From positions 5,208,001 to 5,272,000 of the forward strand of contig NZ_CP121196.1 of assembly GCF_039994875.1 (NCBI RefSeq): a DNA stretch of 64,000 bases, given 5' to 3'. The number at the start of each line of letters is the position of its first letter. Position 1 is the first letter of the stretch. This stretch comes from Telmatobacter sp. DSM 110680 (GTDB lineage: Bacteria > Acidobacteriota > Terriglobia > Terriglobales > Acidobacteriaceae). Below the pieces are notes generated by a model, which was given only the letters and a program-made list of their open reading frames with translations, ran no database searches and was not told the origin of the DNA. Of the stretch, positions 8,549 to 16,478 are shown piece by piece. Made by a program: the position numbers and the translations under genes.

Positions 8549-9683
8549 TGGCCACTCCGGTCAGTGCAGCTCCGGCGTGGGCCAGATCTTCAGCAGACAG
8601 GAATCGGCCATAGTTGAAGTAGGCGGCGCAGGCGCCCTCACTAGAGACCATGGTGGCGCCGAGCGGATGACGCGGTGTGCACTCCTTGCCGAATGCGGGG
8701 CACTCGGCCGGTTTGATGGCCCCTCGCAAAACATCCCCCGACTTGCAGAGTGGCGATTCTTCCGTGTGAATTCCGGAAATCTGAAAGCGCTCTTCTGCGT
8801 CGAATTCACGGTAGGGCGCGCTGAGACGCCAACCGCTTTTCGGAATTACACCGATTCCGCGCCAGGCTCGGTCCGCCACTTCGAAGACTTCTGACAGCAG
8901 TTGCTGCGCGGGCAGGTTGCCGGCGAAAGAGACTATGCGCTCGTAGGCGTTCTCGACGCGGTACTCACCCTTTTCGAGCTGAATGACTGCGCGGCGAATT
9001 CCATCGAGCAGATCGAGAGGCTCGAAGCCTGTGACTACGATCGGAATCCGGTACTTTTCAGTGATCGGCGGGTACTCCCAATAGCCCATGACGCTACAAA
9101 CATGGCCGGCAGCGAGAAAAGCCTGCACCTTGTTTCCGGGCGAGCTCATGATGGCCTCGATAGCGGGCGGCACGAGCACGTGCGAAACGAGGACGGAGAA
9201 GTTTTTGAGGCCGCGACGCTTGGCCAGATGAACGCTCATGGCATTGGCCGGTGCCGTAGTTTCGAAACCCACACCAAAGAAGACGACCTGCTTGTCGGGG
9301 TTCCTGACGGCCAGTTCCACGGCATCGAGAGGCGAGTAGACAACGCGAACATCGCCCCCGTTTCCTTTGACCTGGAAGAGGTCGCGATCCGTACCGGGCA
9401 CACGCAGCATATCGCCAAACGAACAGAAGATGACTCCGGGCTGAGAGGCGATCGCGAGCGCCTTGTCTATGAGGTTCAAGGGAGTGACACATACGGGGCA
9501 GCCGGGCCCATGAATCATCTCGATGCCCGCGGGGATCATCTGGTCGATGCCGTTGCGAATGATGGAATGGGTTTGGCCGCCGCAGACTTCCATGATCTTC
9601 CAAGGACGGGTGGCGACCTGGTGGATTTCGCGAGCAATGCGCTGCGCGACTTCGCCATTGCGGAATTCTGTGAGGTACTTCAT
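8541..9683 (-). CDS. hypD: [NiFe]-hydrogenase maturation protein HypD
   Basis: HypD (380 residues) is the iron-sulfur scaffold on which, together with HypC, the Fe(CN)2CO unit is assembled. Family landmarks are all present: MEVCGGQTHSI near residue 35, HGPGCPVCVTP near residue 65 with its paired cysteines, FFGVGFETTAPA, FLAAGHVCSVMGY, and the C-terminal cluster-binding region with cysteines in SPLCKSGDVLRG, ECPAFGKECTPRHPLG and SSEGACAAYF. Length is typical for the family. The start codon overlaps the hypC stop (ATGA), so the three genes hypC, hypD and hypE form one coupled unit. The protein is cytoplasmic. Confidence 0.97.
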   Translation of the reverse strand: MKYLTEFRNGEVAQRIAREIHQVATRPWKIMEVCGGQTHSIIRNGIDQMIPAGIEMIHGPGCPVCVTPLNLIDKALAIASQPGVIFCSFGDMLRVPGTDRDLFQVKGNGGDVRVVYSPLDAVELAVRNPDKQVVFFGVGFETTAPANAMSVHLAKRRGLKNFSVLVSHVLVPPAIEAIMSSPGNKVQAFLAAGHVCSVMGYWEYPPITEKYRIPIVVTGFEPLDLLDGIRRAVIQLEKGEYRVENAYERIVSFAGNLPAQQLLSEVFEVADRAWRGIGVIPKSGWRLSAPYREFDAEERFQISGIHTEESPLCKSGDVLRGAIKPAECPAFGKECTPRHPLGATMVSSEGACAAYFNYGRFLSAEDLAHAGAALTGVANG

Positions 9684-10042
9684 TTTTTGCCGCTGCTCCT
9701 GGTCGGCTCCTCTATTCGCAGATTCTGTCCGGTAAGTTCGCAGCTCCCGTCCGGACAGGGTGACTGCGGGGCGTTGGCAGCACGGGCGAAGACTTCCTCC
9801 TCAGTGGCCAATTCCTCTTCAAGGGCGCCCATTTTTTCGAACAACTCGAGAGTCTCGAGAGCGGTTTTCTCGTCGATTTTTGAGAGCGCAAAGCCAACAT
9901 GGACAATGGTGTAGTCGCCGACGCAGACTTCCGGTACGTAGTCTAGACATACATTTTTGACGACACCGCCGAAGTTCACGCGGCCCATGCGAACGTCGCC
10001 TTCAGTGATTTGTTCGACTTTTCCAGGAATAGCAAGGCACAT
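9680..10042 (-). CDS. hypC: [NiFe]-hydrogenase assembly chaperone HypC
   Basis: HypC/HupF chaperones begin with MC and use that second-residue Cys to hold iron and to bind the large-subunit precursor. The start chosen (10042) gives MCLAIPGKVEQI, whereas the longer open frame from 10078 would bury the Cys; a GAGGAA ribosome site lies 4 nt upstream. The conserved GDYTIVHVGFALSKID, with the functional His, is near residue 55. The protein is 120 residues, somewhat longer than the usual 75-95, because of an acidic, then Cys-containing C-terminal tail (FARAANAPQSPCPDGSCE) of unknown role. A CRP/FNR-type palindrome lies 38 bp upstream of the start. Confidence 0.95.
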   Translation of the reverse strand: MCLAIPGKVEQITEGDVRMGRVNFGGVVKNVCLDYVPEVCVGDYTIVHVGFALSKIDEKTALETLELFEKMGALEEELATEEEVFARAANAPQSPCPDGSCELTGQNLRIEEPTRSSGKK

Positions 10043-10079
10043 AGCATTCCTCTTATACCCTCGGAAGGATACACCCACG

Positions 10080-10095
10080 TGTGATTTAAATCACC
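10080..10095 (-). promoter_or_regulatory. CRP/FNR-type palindromic operator upstream of hypC
   Basis: Read on the minus strand the sequence is GGTGATTTAAATCACA. Its core GTGATTTAAATCAC is a perfect 14-bp palindrome. It fits the CRP consensus TGTGA-N6-TCACA at nine of ten positions and the FNR core TGAT-N4-ATCA. On the minus strand a TATAAG hexamer (10052-10057) follows so that the palindrome centre is about 42 bp upstream of the predicted start point, the classical class II activator position. That start point would leave almost no leader, so the exact promoter remains uncertain. Confidence 0.6.
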
Positions 10096-10126
10096 TTCTG
10101 CTCTTCAGGCCGATTTGTCGTGATTT

Positions 10127-10525
10127 TCAGGGGTGTTTGCGCTCATTCTCCGCAATACGCGCCTTCACCATCTTTTTCACCAGCGCTGCAGCCAGCGGCT
10201 TGTCGGGGGGAAACTGCAGCGTGCCTTTTGAGGTGCGGTAGCCCTTCAACTCATCCTTCATCTCATCGATGAGCGAGGCCTGCATGGGGAAGAAACTGCA
10301 GTGCTTCTTGAAGGCGGCGTAGGCGACCAGTCCACCTTTATAGCGAAAAGCAGGAATGCCGTAACTGAGCGCCTCGGTCGTTTCGGGTGGCACGACGGAG
10401 CGGATGGTGGCACGGAGTTTTTCGAGGGTGGTTTTCGCGGGTTCCGGAACCTTGGCGAGGTAAGCGTCAACCTCGGCGGCGGGAGTTTCTGCTTTTTTTG
10501 TGGTCTTTTCGGTCGCTTTTTGCAT
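10127..10525 (-). CDS. DUF1801/YdhG-like domain protein
   Basis: This small cytoplasmic protein (132 residues) has the DUF1801 (YdhG-like) fold signature: EVDAYLAKVPEPAKTTLEKL, IRSVVPPETTEALSYGIPAF, YAAFKKHCSFFP and GTLQFPPDKPLAAALVKKMV. Some relatives have been proposed as iron chaperones of the frataxin-like type, others are simply uncharacterised, so no function is assigned. It begins with a Lys/Thr-rich tail. It stands between hypC and the lipoprotein gene within the hyp region, in the same direction, with gaps of 84 and 79 bp on its two sides. Its presence there may be chance or may reflect an insertion that split an ancestral hypABCDE cluster. Confidence 0.85.
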   Translation of the reverse strand: MQKATEKTTKKAETPAAEVDAYLAKVPEPAKTTLEKLRATIRSVVPPETTEALSYGIPAFRYKGGLVAYAAFKKHCSFFPMQASLIDEMKDELKGYRTSKGTLQFPPDKPLAAALVKKMVKARIAENERKHP

Positions 10526-10604
10526 GATTTGCGAGGTAAACTCTGTCGTTTTTGTCAGAATTGGTCTGCTGTTAGGGATGCGATTTCCCTGAGCTTAATT
10601 CTGG

Positions 10605-11114
10605 CTATTTCTTCTTCGGAGGTGGCATTGGCGGAACCTCGGAGGTCGCGATGTCTGCCTCTGCCTTCCACGATCCATCTGCCTGCTTCCGGAACGTGGT
10701 TACATAGTTGCCGTGATCATTGACCGGCTTGTGGGTGGCTGGATCGGTCACGGTCAGCTTGTAGGAACCCTGGGTATAGGCGAGGTCGCCGGACTTGGCC
10801 ACATCGACCTTCGCGGACTGGAAAGTCAGAGAAACGGCGGGGTCGGCCAGCATTGCTTTGAGGCTGGTGCGAACCGCGTCCTTGCCGTGGACGGCGTCCA
10901 TGCCGGGAGTCATCAGAACCGCATCGTCGGCGTAGAAGGCCAGGACCTTTTCTGGGTCTTTGGTCGCCCAAGCTTGATTTGCCTGCGCCTCGGTATCGCT
11001 GATCGCTTTCACATCGGCATCGTGGGTATCGGGTGCGGCAGGAGGTGCGGGATTGCATGCCGCAAGCGTTAGGGCAACGGCCGCAAGCGCGCTCAGAGTG
11101 GTGACACCCTTCAT
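10605..11114 (-). CDS. SnoaL-like/DUF4440 lipoprotein
   Basis: The 169-residue product has a lipoprotein signal peptide with lipobox LAAC (Cys near residue 20) followed by a Pro/Ala-rich linker. The rest is a cone-shaped NTF2/SnoaL-like domain of the DUF4440 type: AISDTEAQANQAWATKDPEK, FYADDAVLMTPGMDAVHGKD, and TTFRKQADGSWKAEADIATS. Members of this superfamily include isomerases and many non-enzymatic ligand-binding proteins, so only the fold is assigned. A Pro/Lys-rich tail ends the protein. It is probably anchored to the inner or outer membrane facing the periplasm. It lies between hypB and the DUF1801 gene on the same strand. Confidence 0.85.
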   Translation of the reverse strand: MKGVTTLSALAAVALTLAACNPAPPAAPDTHDADVKAISDTEAQANQAWATKDPEKVLAFYADDAVLMTPGMDAVHGKDAVRTSLKAMLADPAVSLTFQSAKVDVAKSGDLAYTQGSYKLTVTDPATHKPVNDHGNYVTTFRKQADGSWKAEADIATSEVPPMPPPKKK

Positions 11115-11275
11115 GTTGCTTTCTCCTTATTGGGAGGCAGTTGATATCCGAAAGCGATCGTCGGATTACACAACGCGCAGACACTGCATGGCCTGGGCAG
11201 AGACATTTTGCCACACGAGGATTAGGGGAGGCAGCACAATTCGATGAAAATCTGCGCGGTACATCGCATCGGCAC

Positions 11276-11941
11276 TTATGCGCGGCGGGATTTCTCCTCG
11301 GCCAAATAAGCTAGCCACTCCGTCATGCCCGCGCCGGTTTTGGCGGATGTCTCAAAGATACGGATGCCGGGGCGAATTTCGTTGATGTTTTTCAGGGCCG
11401 TCGTGCGATCAAAGCCACAGGGTTCCGCTATATCGATCTTCGTAATGATGGCGGCGTCAGCGGAGTTGAAGAGCGTGGGATATTTGAGCGGTTTGTCTTC
11501 GCCCTCAGTAACGCTGAGGAGGGCGACGCGGACCTTTTCGCCAAGGTCGTAGCTTGACGGACAGACCAGATTGCCGACGTTTTCGATGAAGAGGTAATCA
11601 AGGTCGGCAAGTTCCCAGCCTTCGAGGTGCTTGCCGATCATTTCGGCTTCAAGGTGGCAGATGCCATGGGTGTTGATCTGGCGGACTGGCGCTCCGCTGG
11701 CCGCGAGGCGACGCGCGTCATTGTCGGTTTCAAGATCGCCGACCAGCGCTGCGACTTTCGCGCCGGACTCGCGCAGATCGCGGAGCGTGCGCTCAAGGAA
11801 GGCAGTCTTGCCGGTGCCGGGGCTGGATACCAGGTTGAGCACCAGGACGCCGGCATCCGTAAAGCGCCCGCGCAGGGCTCTCGCAAGTTCGTCGTTCTTT
11901 TTTAGAATTCCCTGGCGCAGTTCAACGATCCGGGTGGTCAT
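11276..11941 (-). CDS. hypB: Hydrogenase nickel incorporation GTPase HypB
   Basis: HypB (221 residues) is the SIMIBI-class GTPase that with HypA inserts nickel into the hydrogenase large subunit. The P-loop is VSSPGTGKTAFLERTL near residue 40, followed by VGDLETDNDARRL, the metal-site Cys-His in GICHLEAEMI, the switch/GTP segment FIENVGNLVCPSSYDLGE, and the base-specificity motif ITKIDIAEP. It lacks the N-terminal CxxCGC nickel site and the His-rich tail found in some HypB proteins, so only the G-domain metal site is available. Its start overlaps the end of hypA by 4 bp (ATGA), so hypA and hypB are translationally coupled. Confidence 0.97.
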   Translation of the reverse strand: MTTRIVELRQGILKKNDELARALRGRFTDAGVLVLNLVSSPGTGKTAFLERTLRDLRESGAKVAALVGDLETDNDARRLAASGAPVRQINTHGICHLEAEMIGKHLEGWELADLDYLFIENVGNLVCPSSYDLGEKVRVALLSVTEGEDKPLKYPTLFNSADAAIITKIDIAEPCGFDRTTALKNINEIRPGIRIFETSAKTGAGMTEWLAYLAEEKSRRA

Positions 11942-12300
11942 ACTTTTTCCTCGACTTCATCAATCTCGATCGACTCAATTTCCAGTTCTCTGCCTTGCCG
12001 CAAATCCGAAACCGGCTCGTCGCATTCCGGACAGCGAAAGCTCTGCAGGCTTGCGATTTCTACATCCTCGTCGCAGTGATCGCAGTGCATGAGGACGGGC
12101 ACGATGTTCACCACCAGCTTCGAACCTTGCAAGGGCGTATCGTCGGTCGCGATGCCGTAGCAGAATTGCAATGAGTCCTCAATGACCGCCGCGAGTGCGC
12201 CGACGCGGAGGCGGACCTCTTTGACACGCGCTCCGGGATAGGCTTCGAGCTTCTCAGTAACGGTATCGACGATGCTGGAAACGATGGAAAGCTCGTGCAT
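11938..12300 (-). CDS. hypA: Hydrogenase nickel metallochaperone HypA
   Basis: HypA hands nickel to the hydrogenase large subunit and has a structural zinc site. The start at 12300 gives MHELSIVSSIVD, with the nickel-binding His at position 2; the open frame extends upstream to 12411 but the family N-terminus fixes this start. The zinc-site cysteines appear as two CxxC pairs, CDHC and CPEC, near residues 73-76 and 89-92. The product is 120 residues, typical for the family, and ends in an acidic stretch. It is the first gene of the minus-strand hyp block and is divergent from the aminotransferase gene across 103 bp, where the promoter should lie. Confidence 0.96.
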   Translation of the reverse strand: MHELSIVSSIVDTVTEKLEAYPGARVKEVRLRVGALAAVIEDSLQFCYGIATDDTPLQGSKLVVNIVPVLMHCDHCDEDVEIASLQSFRCPECDEPVSDLRQGRELEIESIEIDEVEEKV

Positions 12301-12403
12301 GAGATGCGCCTGAAGGACGATTCTACCCCGCAGGCCGGACACCCGGTGTGCCGGATGGCACTCTACTTGTAGAATTACGGGAGAGGTCGGAGCCCGCTTC
12401 CCT

Positions 12404-13594
12404 GTGAGCAAAACCCTTGCTACTCATCCGCATACCGCGTCTCGTCTCGCGCTGAGCGAGCTTGCCCCCGGAGCCATGCAATCGGAGATCCGCGCCATGA
12501 GCGTGGAGTGCGATCGCATTGGCGGCATTAACCTTGCCCAGGGCGTCTGCGACACGCCGGTCCCCATGCAGGTTGAATCTGCCGCAATTGCGGCGATCGT
12601 GGCTGGTCACAATATCTACACACGGCAGGATGGCATTGGCCGTTTGCGCAAGGCGATCGCAGAGAAACAGCAACGCGAATACAGGCTGAATTACGATCCC
12701 GAAACCGAAGTGATGGTGGCCTCAGGGGCGACGGCCGGACTGCACGCAGCGGCCATGGCGCTGCTGAATCCCGGGGACGAAGTTCTTCTGTTCGAGCCTT
12801 TCTACGGCTATCACGTAACCACGCTGAGATCGATGCGTGTGAAGCCAGTGCTGGTGGCGCTTGCGGAGCCGGATTGGGTATTGGACATTGATGCGCTGCG
12901 AGAGGCAATCACACCGCGCACACGCGCCATTATCGTGAATACGCCGGCAAATCCCAGCGGCAAGATCTTTAATCGCGCCGAACTTGAGGCAATTGCAGAT
13001 GTTGCGCGCGAGCATGATTTCTTCGTCTTCACCGATGAGATTTACGAGTACTTTGTGTACGACGGTGCAGAACATATTTGCATGGCTACGCTGGACGGGA
13101 TGCGTGAACGCACGATCGTGATGTCGGGATTCAGCAAGACGTTCAGCGTGACCGGCTGGCGGCTTGGCTACGTTACAGCTGACGCCAAGTGGATGGGGGC
13201 GATGGGCTACTTCCACGATCTGACTTATGTGTGCGCGCCCTCCGCATTGCAGCATGGCGCTGCGGCCGGGCTGGAACAGTTGCCGCCGGAGTTTTACAAA
13301 CAGTTGGCGGCAGATCACCAGTCCAAGCGAGAGCGGATTGTTTCCGCTCTGCGGGATGCAGGCATGGAGCCCAGCGTTCCGGCGGGAGCCTATTACGTGC
13401 TGGCGAAGGCGAGCAGGCTGCCCGGAGAGACGTCAGCGCAGAAGGCGCGGCATCTGCTTGCGAAAACCGGAGTGGCTTCGGTAGCTGGTTCGGCATTCTT
13501 CCGTCCGGGGCGCGGCGAGGATCTTTTGCGGTTCTGTTTTGCGAAGCGTGACGCAGACCTCGATGAGGCCTGCGTCCGCCTTCGCAGGTTATAG
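12404..13594 (+). CDS. PLP-dependent aminotransferase, class I/II
   Basis: This is a fold-type I aminotransferase of 396 residues, close in pattern to the aspartate/kynurenine aminotransferase group. Visible motifs are GINLAQGVCDTPVP near the substrate site, YTRQDGIGRLRKAIAEK, IIVNTPANPSGKIF (the Asn contacting PLP), VFTDEIYEYFVYDG (Asp and Tyr to the cofactor) and SGFSKTFSVTGWRLGY, where the Lys forms the Schiff base. Arg in LRFCFAK near the C-terminus would bind the substrate carboxylate. The start is GTG at 12404 with GAGAGG about 20 bp upstream; an ATG at residue 25 (12476) is an alternative. The substrate is not determined. It converges with the FG-GAP gene with only 2 bp between them. 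Confidence 0.9.
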   Translation: MSKTLATHPHTASRLALSELAPGAMQSEIRAMSVECDRIGGINLAQGVCDTPVPMQVESAAIAAIVAGHNIYTRQDGIGRLRKAIAEKQQREYRLNYDPETEVMVASGATAGLHAAAMALLNPGDEVLLFEPFYGYHVTTLRSMRVKPVLVALAEPDWVLDIDALREAITPRTRAIIVNTPANPSGKIFNRAELEAIADVAREHDFFVFTDEIYEYFVYDGAEHICMATLDGMRERTIVMSGFSKTFSVTGWRLGYVTADAKWMGAMGYFHDLTYVCAPSALQHGAAAGLEQLPPEFYKQLAADHQSKRERIVSALRDAGMEPSVPAGAYYVLAKASRLPGETSAQKARHLLAKTGVASVAGSAFFRPGRGEDLLRFCFAKRDADLDEACVRLRRL

Positions 13595-13596
13595 GA

Positions 13597-16110
13597 CTAT
13601 TCCGCCATTCCCGAAAGCTGTACTTGCACGATGAATGCACCGTTAGATCGAACCCACAGGGTGTTCGAAGCTGAGGGTGTGCCCGCTTGCCCAGGAATGT
13701 ATTCGATGGTGACGCTGCAACTCGCCCCGGCAGCCAAGGTTGATCCGCAGGTATTCGAGGTTATCGCAAAAGACTTCATCGAAACCCCGGCAAGTGCGAT
13801 CTGAATCGCCTGCGAACTCGAGACTGTATTTTTGATCGTGATCTTCTGACTGCCGCCCGCGTCCCAAGTGAGGCTTCCAGGAGAAACCATGGGAACCGGG
13901 ACATCGTAGAGGCGTGTTATCCCGTATACGTTTGAGGTCACCACATCGGGCCAACCATCGCCATTGAAGTCCGCTACCACGAGATTGCCCTGGTTCTGTG
14001 GTCCAGGCGACGATCCGAGCAACGGACCGCTGGTCGAAGAAAAGACCTGAGGAGTCGAAAAGTTGAAGCCGTCTATTCCCAGAGCGACGCCAAACTGGTC
14101 AGCGCTCACCATGCCGATATCAGGCAAACCGTCATGATTGAAGTCTGCGATAACGACCCCTCCCACGCCGGCGCCATCCGTTTGAGGACTTGTCGAGGCG
14201 GCATCGGAGAAAGAGCCTGTGCCATCGCCGAAGAAGATCACCGGTTCGCCAAAGAATACGGCGCCGCCGTCAGCGCCGCAGCATTCGGCTGCACTGTTGG
14301 CGACGACGATGTCGTCCGGGCCGCCGGTTCTAAGCTTTCCAACGGTCAGGCCCTGGACGGTTTGAAGAACCCCATCGGTCCCGCCAAGTTGAGTAGCAGT
14401 GAAATGCCCGGTCCCGTCGCCTATCATTGCGAAAACTTCCCAACCATTTTGCGGTGTGTTATACGCGACCGCCACATCCGGAGTGGAGCCAGCATTGAAA
14501 TGACCAACCCCGAGATACAAGTTGAATCCGGAGGTTGAGGAGACAAAGCCGATCCCGTCAGGAAAAGGAATCAAGGGACCAAACGTTCCATCGCCTTTCC
14601 CCAGCGCGACACCGCCCGCTTCCACCAGGTCGAGTTTGCCGTCGCCATTCATATCTACGAGGTAAGCGACATTGCTCAACGACCCCAGCGTGTAGTTTTT
14701 CGCCGACGCGAAACCTCCGCCCGAGGTTCCCATCAGCACGCTTGTGTCAGCGTTATCGCCGGCTGTAGCGTCGGTGACGACGAGATCCAGGAAGCCGTCG
14801 CCGTTGAGGTCACCGGCGGCAATTGCTGCGCCATGCATGCCGATGTTGTACTTCTTGCCGGCGGCAAAATAGGTTGCGCCGGTACCGGGAACGACGGTCA
14901 CTGAGCCGTTGCAGGGCGCACTGCACGTTGGCGTATTCACCACTGCTACGTCTTTCTTGCCGTCCTTGTTGAAGTCCGCTGTCACGATGCCCGCAGCGTT
15001 CGCATTGCTCGTGGCCGGGGCGCTGCGGAAGTTTCGAGCGCCAAGGTTTGAAAAGATATGGATGACCCCCGAAACGTCGGACGCGGCCAAGTCGGCCAAA
15101 CCGTCGCCATTGATGTCTGAGGCGATCAGTGAGGAAGAATTCGATTGACTGAGAGCACTGTTGCTCGAGAACGTTCCGTTGCCGGCTCCCCAGAATACGA
15201 GGACTTGAGCGCCACCTAAAGCTGCCAGATCCATTTTTCCGTCTTTATCAAAATCAGCAACTACGAGGCTCGTTGGGTTCGTAATTGTAGGGGGATACCC
15301 GGTCACGGGAGCCGCCGTGAAACTGCCACTGCTAGATCCGAGGAAGACCTGGATTCCCTTGGACGTGGTGAGTGCAACGTCTGCGGACCCGCTCGTCGTG
15401 AACTCGCCGATCACGCCCGCATCGATGGCGCCGTTGACGGTAAACGAGGTTCCAGTGATGAACGATCCTCCGCCGGTTGCATAATAGGTCGCTACCTTAG
15501 CTGAGTTGCTGCCGCGATGGATGACGGCGAGGTCAGTTTCATTATTTGCATCGAGTTTTCCCGCAACCAGCAAGGTAGGTTCATCGGTACTCGAGGTGGC
15601 ATCGAGGGCGTAACTCGCCGCTTGTTTCAGGCCGCCGCTGCCGGTATTCAAAAAGATTGTGAGGGTGTTCGTGTTTGCCAAGCCCGGCAAGGTCGGAGGG
15701 GTCAACGTAACGATCGCGACATCGGTTTTACCGTCGCCGTTGAAGTCTCCCGCCGCTGCGGCCAGGAAGACTGAAGTTTCATTGACCGTCGTCGGGGTGT
15801 AATAGACCGGGGCTTTGAATGTGCCGTCGCCATTACTTAATTGCACGCCTATGATCGGTGATCCGTAGGCCTGGTGGAGAATCAAGTCGGAATAGCCATC
15901 CCCATTCATATCGACTGAGAGCACGGGAACAGCACTGTTGTCGATGGCCGTATCCTCCACCGCCTTGAAGGTGCCGTTGCTCTGGTTAAGCAAGACTGTG
16001 TTATTAGGATTCGAGCCAGGAGGAAAGTTGGGACTGCAGGTGGTCATGAAGTCCAGTTGCGTGCTCTTGTGGAAATGGCCGGTGAAAGCTCCGTCGCACG
16101 CGTTGGCCAA
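13597..16110 (-). CDS. FG-GAP/VCBS repeat protein with C-terminal choice-of-anchor domain; signal peptide cut off by a stop codon
   Basis: About 837 residues of open frame encode many FG-GAP/VCBS repeats of a beta-propeller type, recognisable by calcium-loop motifs DMNGDGYSDLI, DFNGDGKTDVAI, DFDKDGKMDLAA, DINGDGLADLAA, DLNGDGFLDLVV and DFNHDGLPDIGM. The last hundred residues (SPGSLTWDAGGSQKITIKN, AAGASCSVTIEYIP) match the choice-of-anchor D/ASPM-SPD-2-hydin immunoglobulin-like type. Such proteins are secreted. The first possible start in this frame is a TTG at 16110 without a signal peptide. The same frame continues upstream through a single TAA (16168-16170) into a well-formed signal peptide with a ribosome site at 16249-16263, so the gene appears nonsense-interrupted (or mis-sequenced) at codon 28. 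Confidence 0.8.
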   Translation of the reverse strand: MANACDGAFTGHFHKSTQLDFMTTCSPNFPPGSNPNNTVLLNQSNGTFKAVEDTAIDNSAVPVLSVDMNGDGYSDLILHQAYGSPIIGVQLSNGDGTFKAPVYYTPTTVNETSVFLAAAAGDFNGDGKTDVAIVTLTPPTLPGLANTNTLTIFLNTGSGGLKQAASYALDATSSTDEPTLLVAGKLDANNETDLAVIHRGSNSAKVATYYATGGGSFITGTSFTVNGAIDAGVIGEFTTSGSADVALTTSKGIQVFLGSSSGSFTAAPVTGYPPTITNPTSLVVADFDKDGKMDLAALGGAQVLVFWGAGNGTFSSNSALSQSNSSSLIASDINGDGLADLAASDVSGVIHIFSNLGARNFRSAPATSNANAAGIVTADFNKDGKKDVAVVNTPTCSAPCNGSVTVVPGTGATYFAAGKKYNIGMHGAAIAAGDLNGDGFLDLVVTDATAGDNADTSVLMGTSGGGFASAKNYTLGSLSNVAYLVDMNGDGKLDLVEAGGVALGKGDGTFGPLIPFPDGIGFVSSTSGFNLYLGVGHFNAGSTPDVAVAYNTPQNGWEVFAMIGDGTGHFTATQLGGTDGVLQTVQGLTVGKLRTGGPDDIVVANSAAECCGADGGAVFFGEPVIFFGDGTGSFSDAASTSPQTDGAGVGGVVIADFNHDGLPDIGMVSADQFGVALGIDGFNFSTPQVFSSTSGPLLGSSPGPQNQGNLVVADFNGDGWPDVVTSNVYGITRLYDVPVPMVSPGSLTWDAGGSQKITIKNTVSSSQAIQIALAGVSMKSFAITSNTCGSTLAAGASCSVTIEYIPGQAGTPSASNTLWVRSNGAFIVQVQLSGMAE

Positions 16111-16167
16111 CGGAACGGGTTGCGAATCAGTAAAATTTACGGCGGAGTTCTGCGCCTGGGAGAGGCG

Positions 16168-16251
16168 TTAGAGGTTGAGGGTGAAGATTACCAGGGACAA
16201 CACAAAGATGGAGGCGCAATGCCTCCGGAAAACCAAGAGGCATACGCTCAT
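16168..16251 (-). pseudogene. Detached signal-peptide exon of the FG-GAP gene ending in in-frame TAA
   Basis: An ATG at 16251 opens a 27-codon peptide with Arg-Arg then a long hydrophobic core (ASIFVLSLVIFTLNL) and stops at TAA (16168-16170). It is in the same frame as the FG-GAP protein downstream, whose next residues RLSQAQNSAV look like the end of a signal peptide. A CAA codon in place of TAA would give a continuous exported protein. A good ribosome site (AAAGGTGA) sits 6 nt before the ATG, which supports this as the true original start. Confidence 0.65.
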
Positions 16252-16478
16252 CGAATTCACCTTTGGGGGCAGCGACATCGAGACACCGGGCCCGAGTACT
16301 CGCCAGGGGGTTGCGAGGGTCTGAGCGGGCTAGATGCGGAAAAGTATTTGGTCCGTTGTATGGGGACCAAACTATTTCCGCAGCACCCAGGAACGCTCAA
16401 AGAAGAGCAGGCTCGGTTCGGGGGCGGCGTGGGGAGAAGCGGGCGATAAAATTGAATTGGTAAACGTAACTTGCTGCC

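Noticed and set aside
8901..9914. A 337-residue plus-strand open frame over hypD and hypC
   Set aside because: Antisense to conserved hyp genes with full family motifs; a product of codon periodicity in GC-rich DNA.
12335..12354. CCGGACACCCGGTGTGCCGG as an operator between hypA and the aminotransferase
   Set aside because: The arms pair only at CCGG and CAC/GTG with bulges, so symmetry is poor.
16168..16170. Programmed stop-codon readthrough or recoding at the FG-GAP TAA
   Set aside because: No downstream stimulatory structure or known context; a point mutation or sequencing error is simpler, so recoding is only an alternative.
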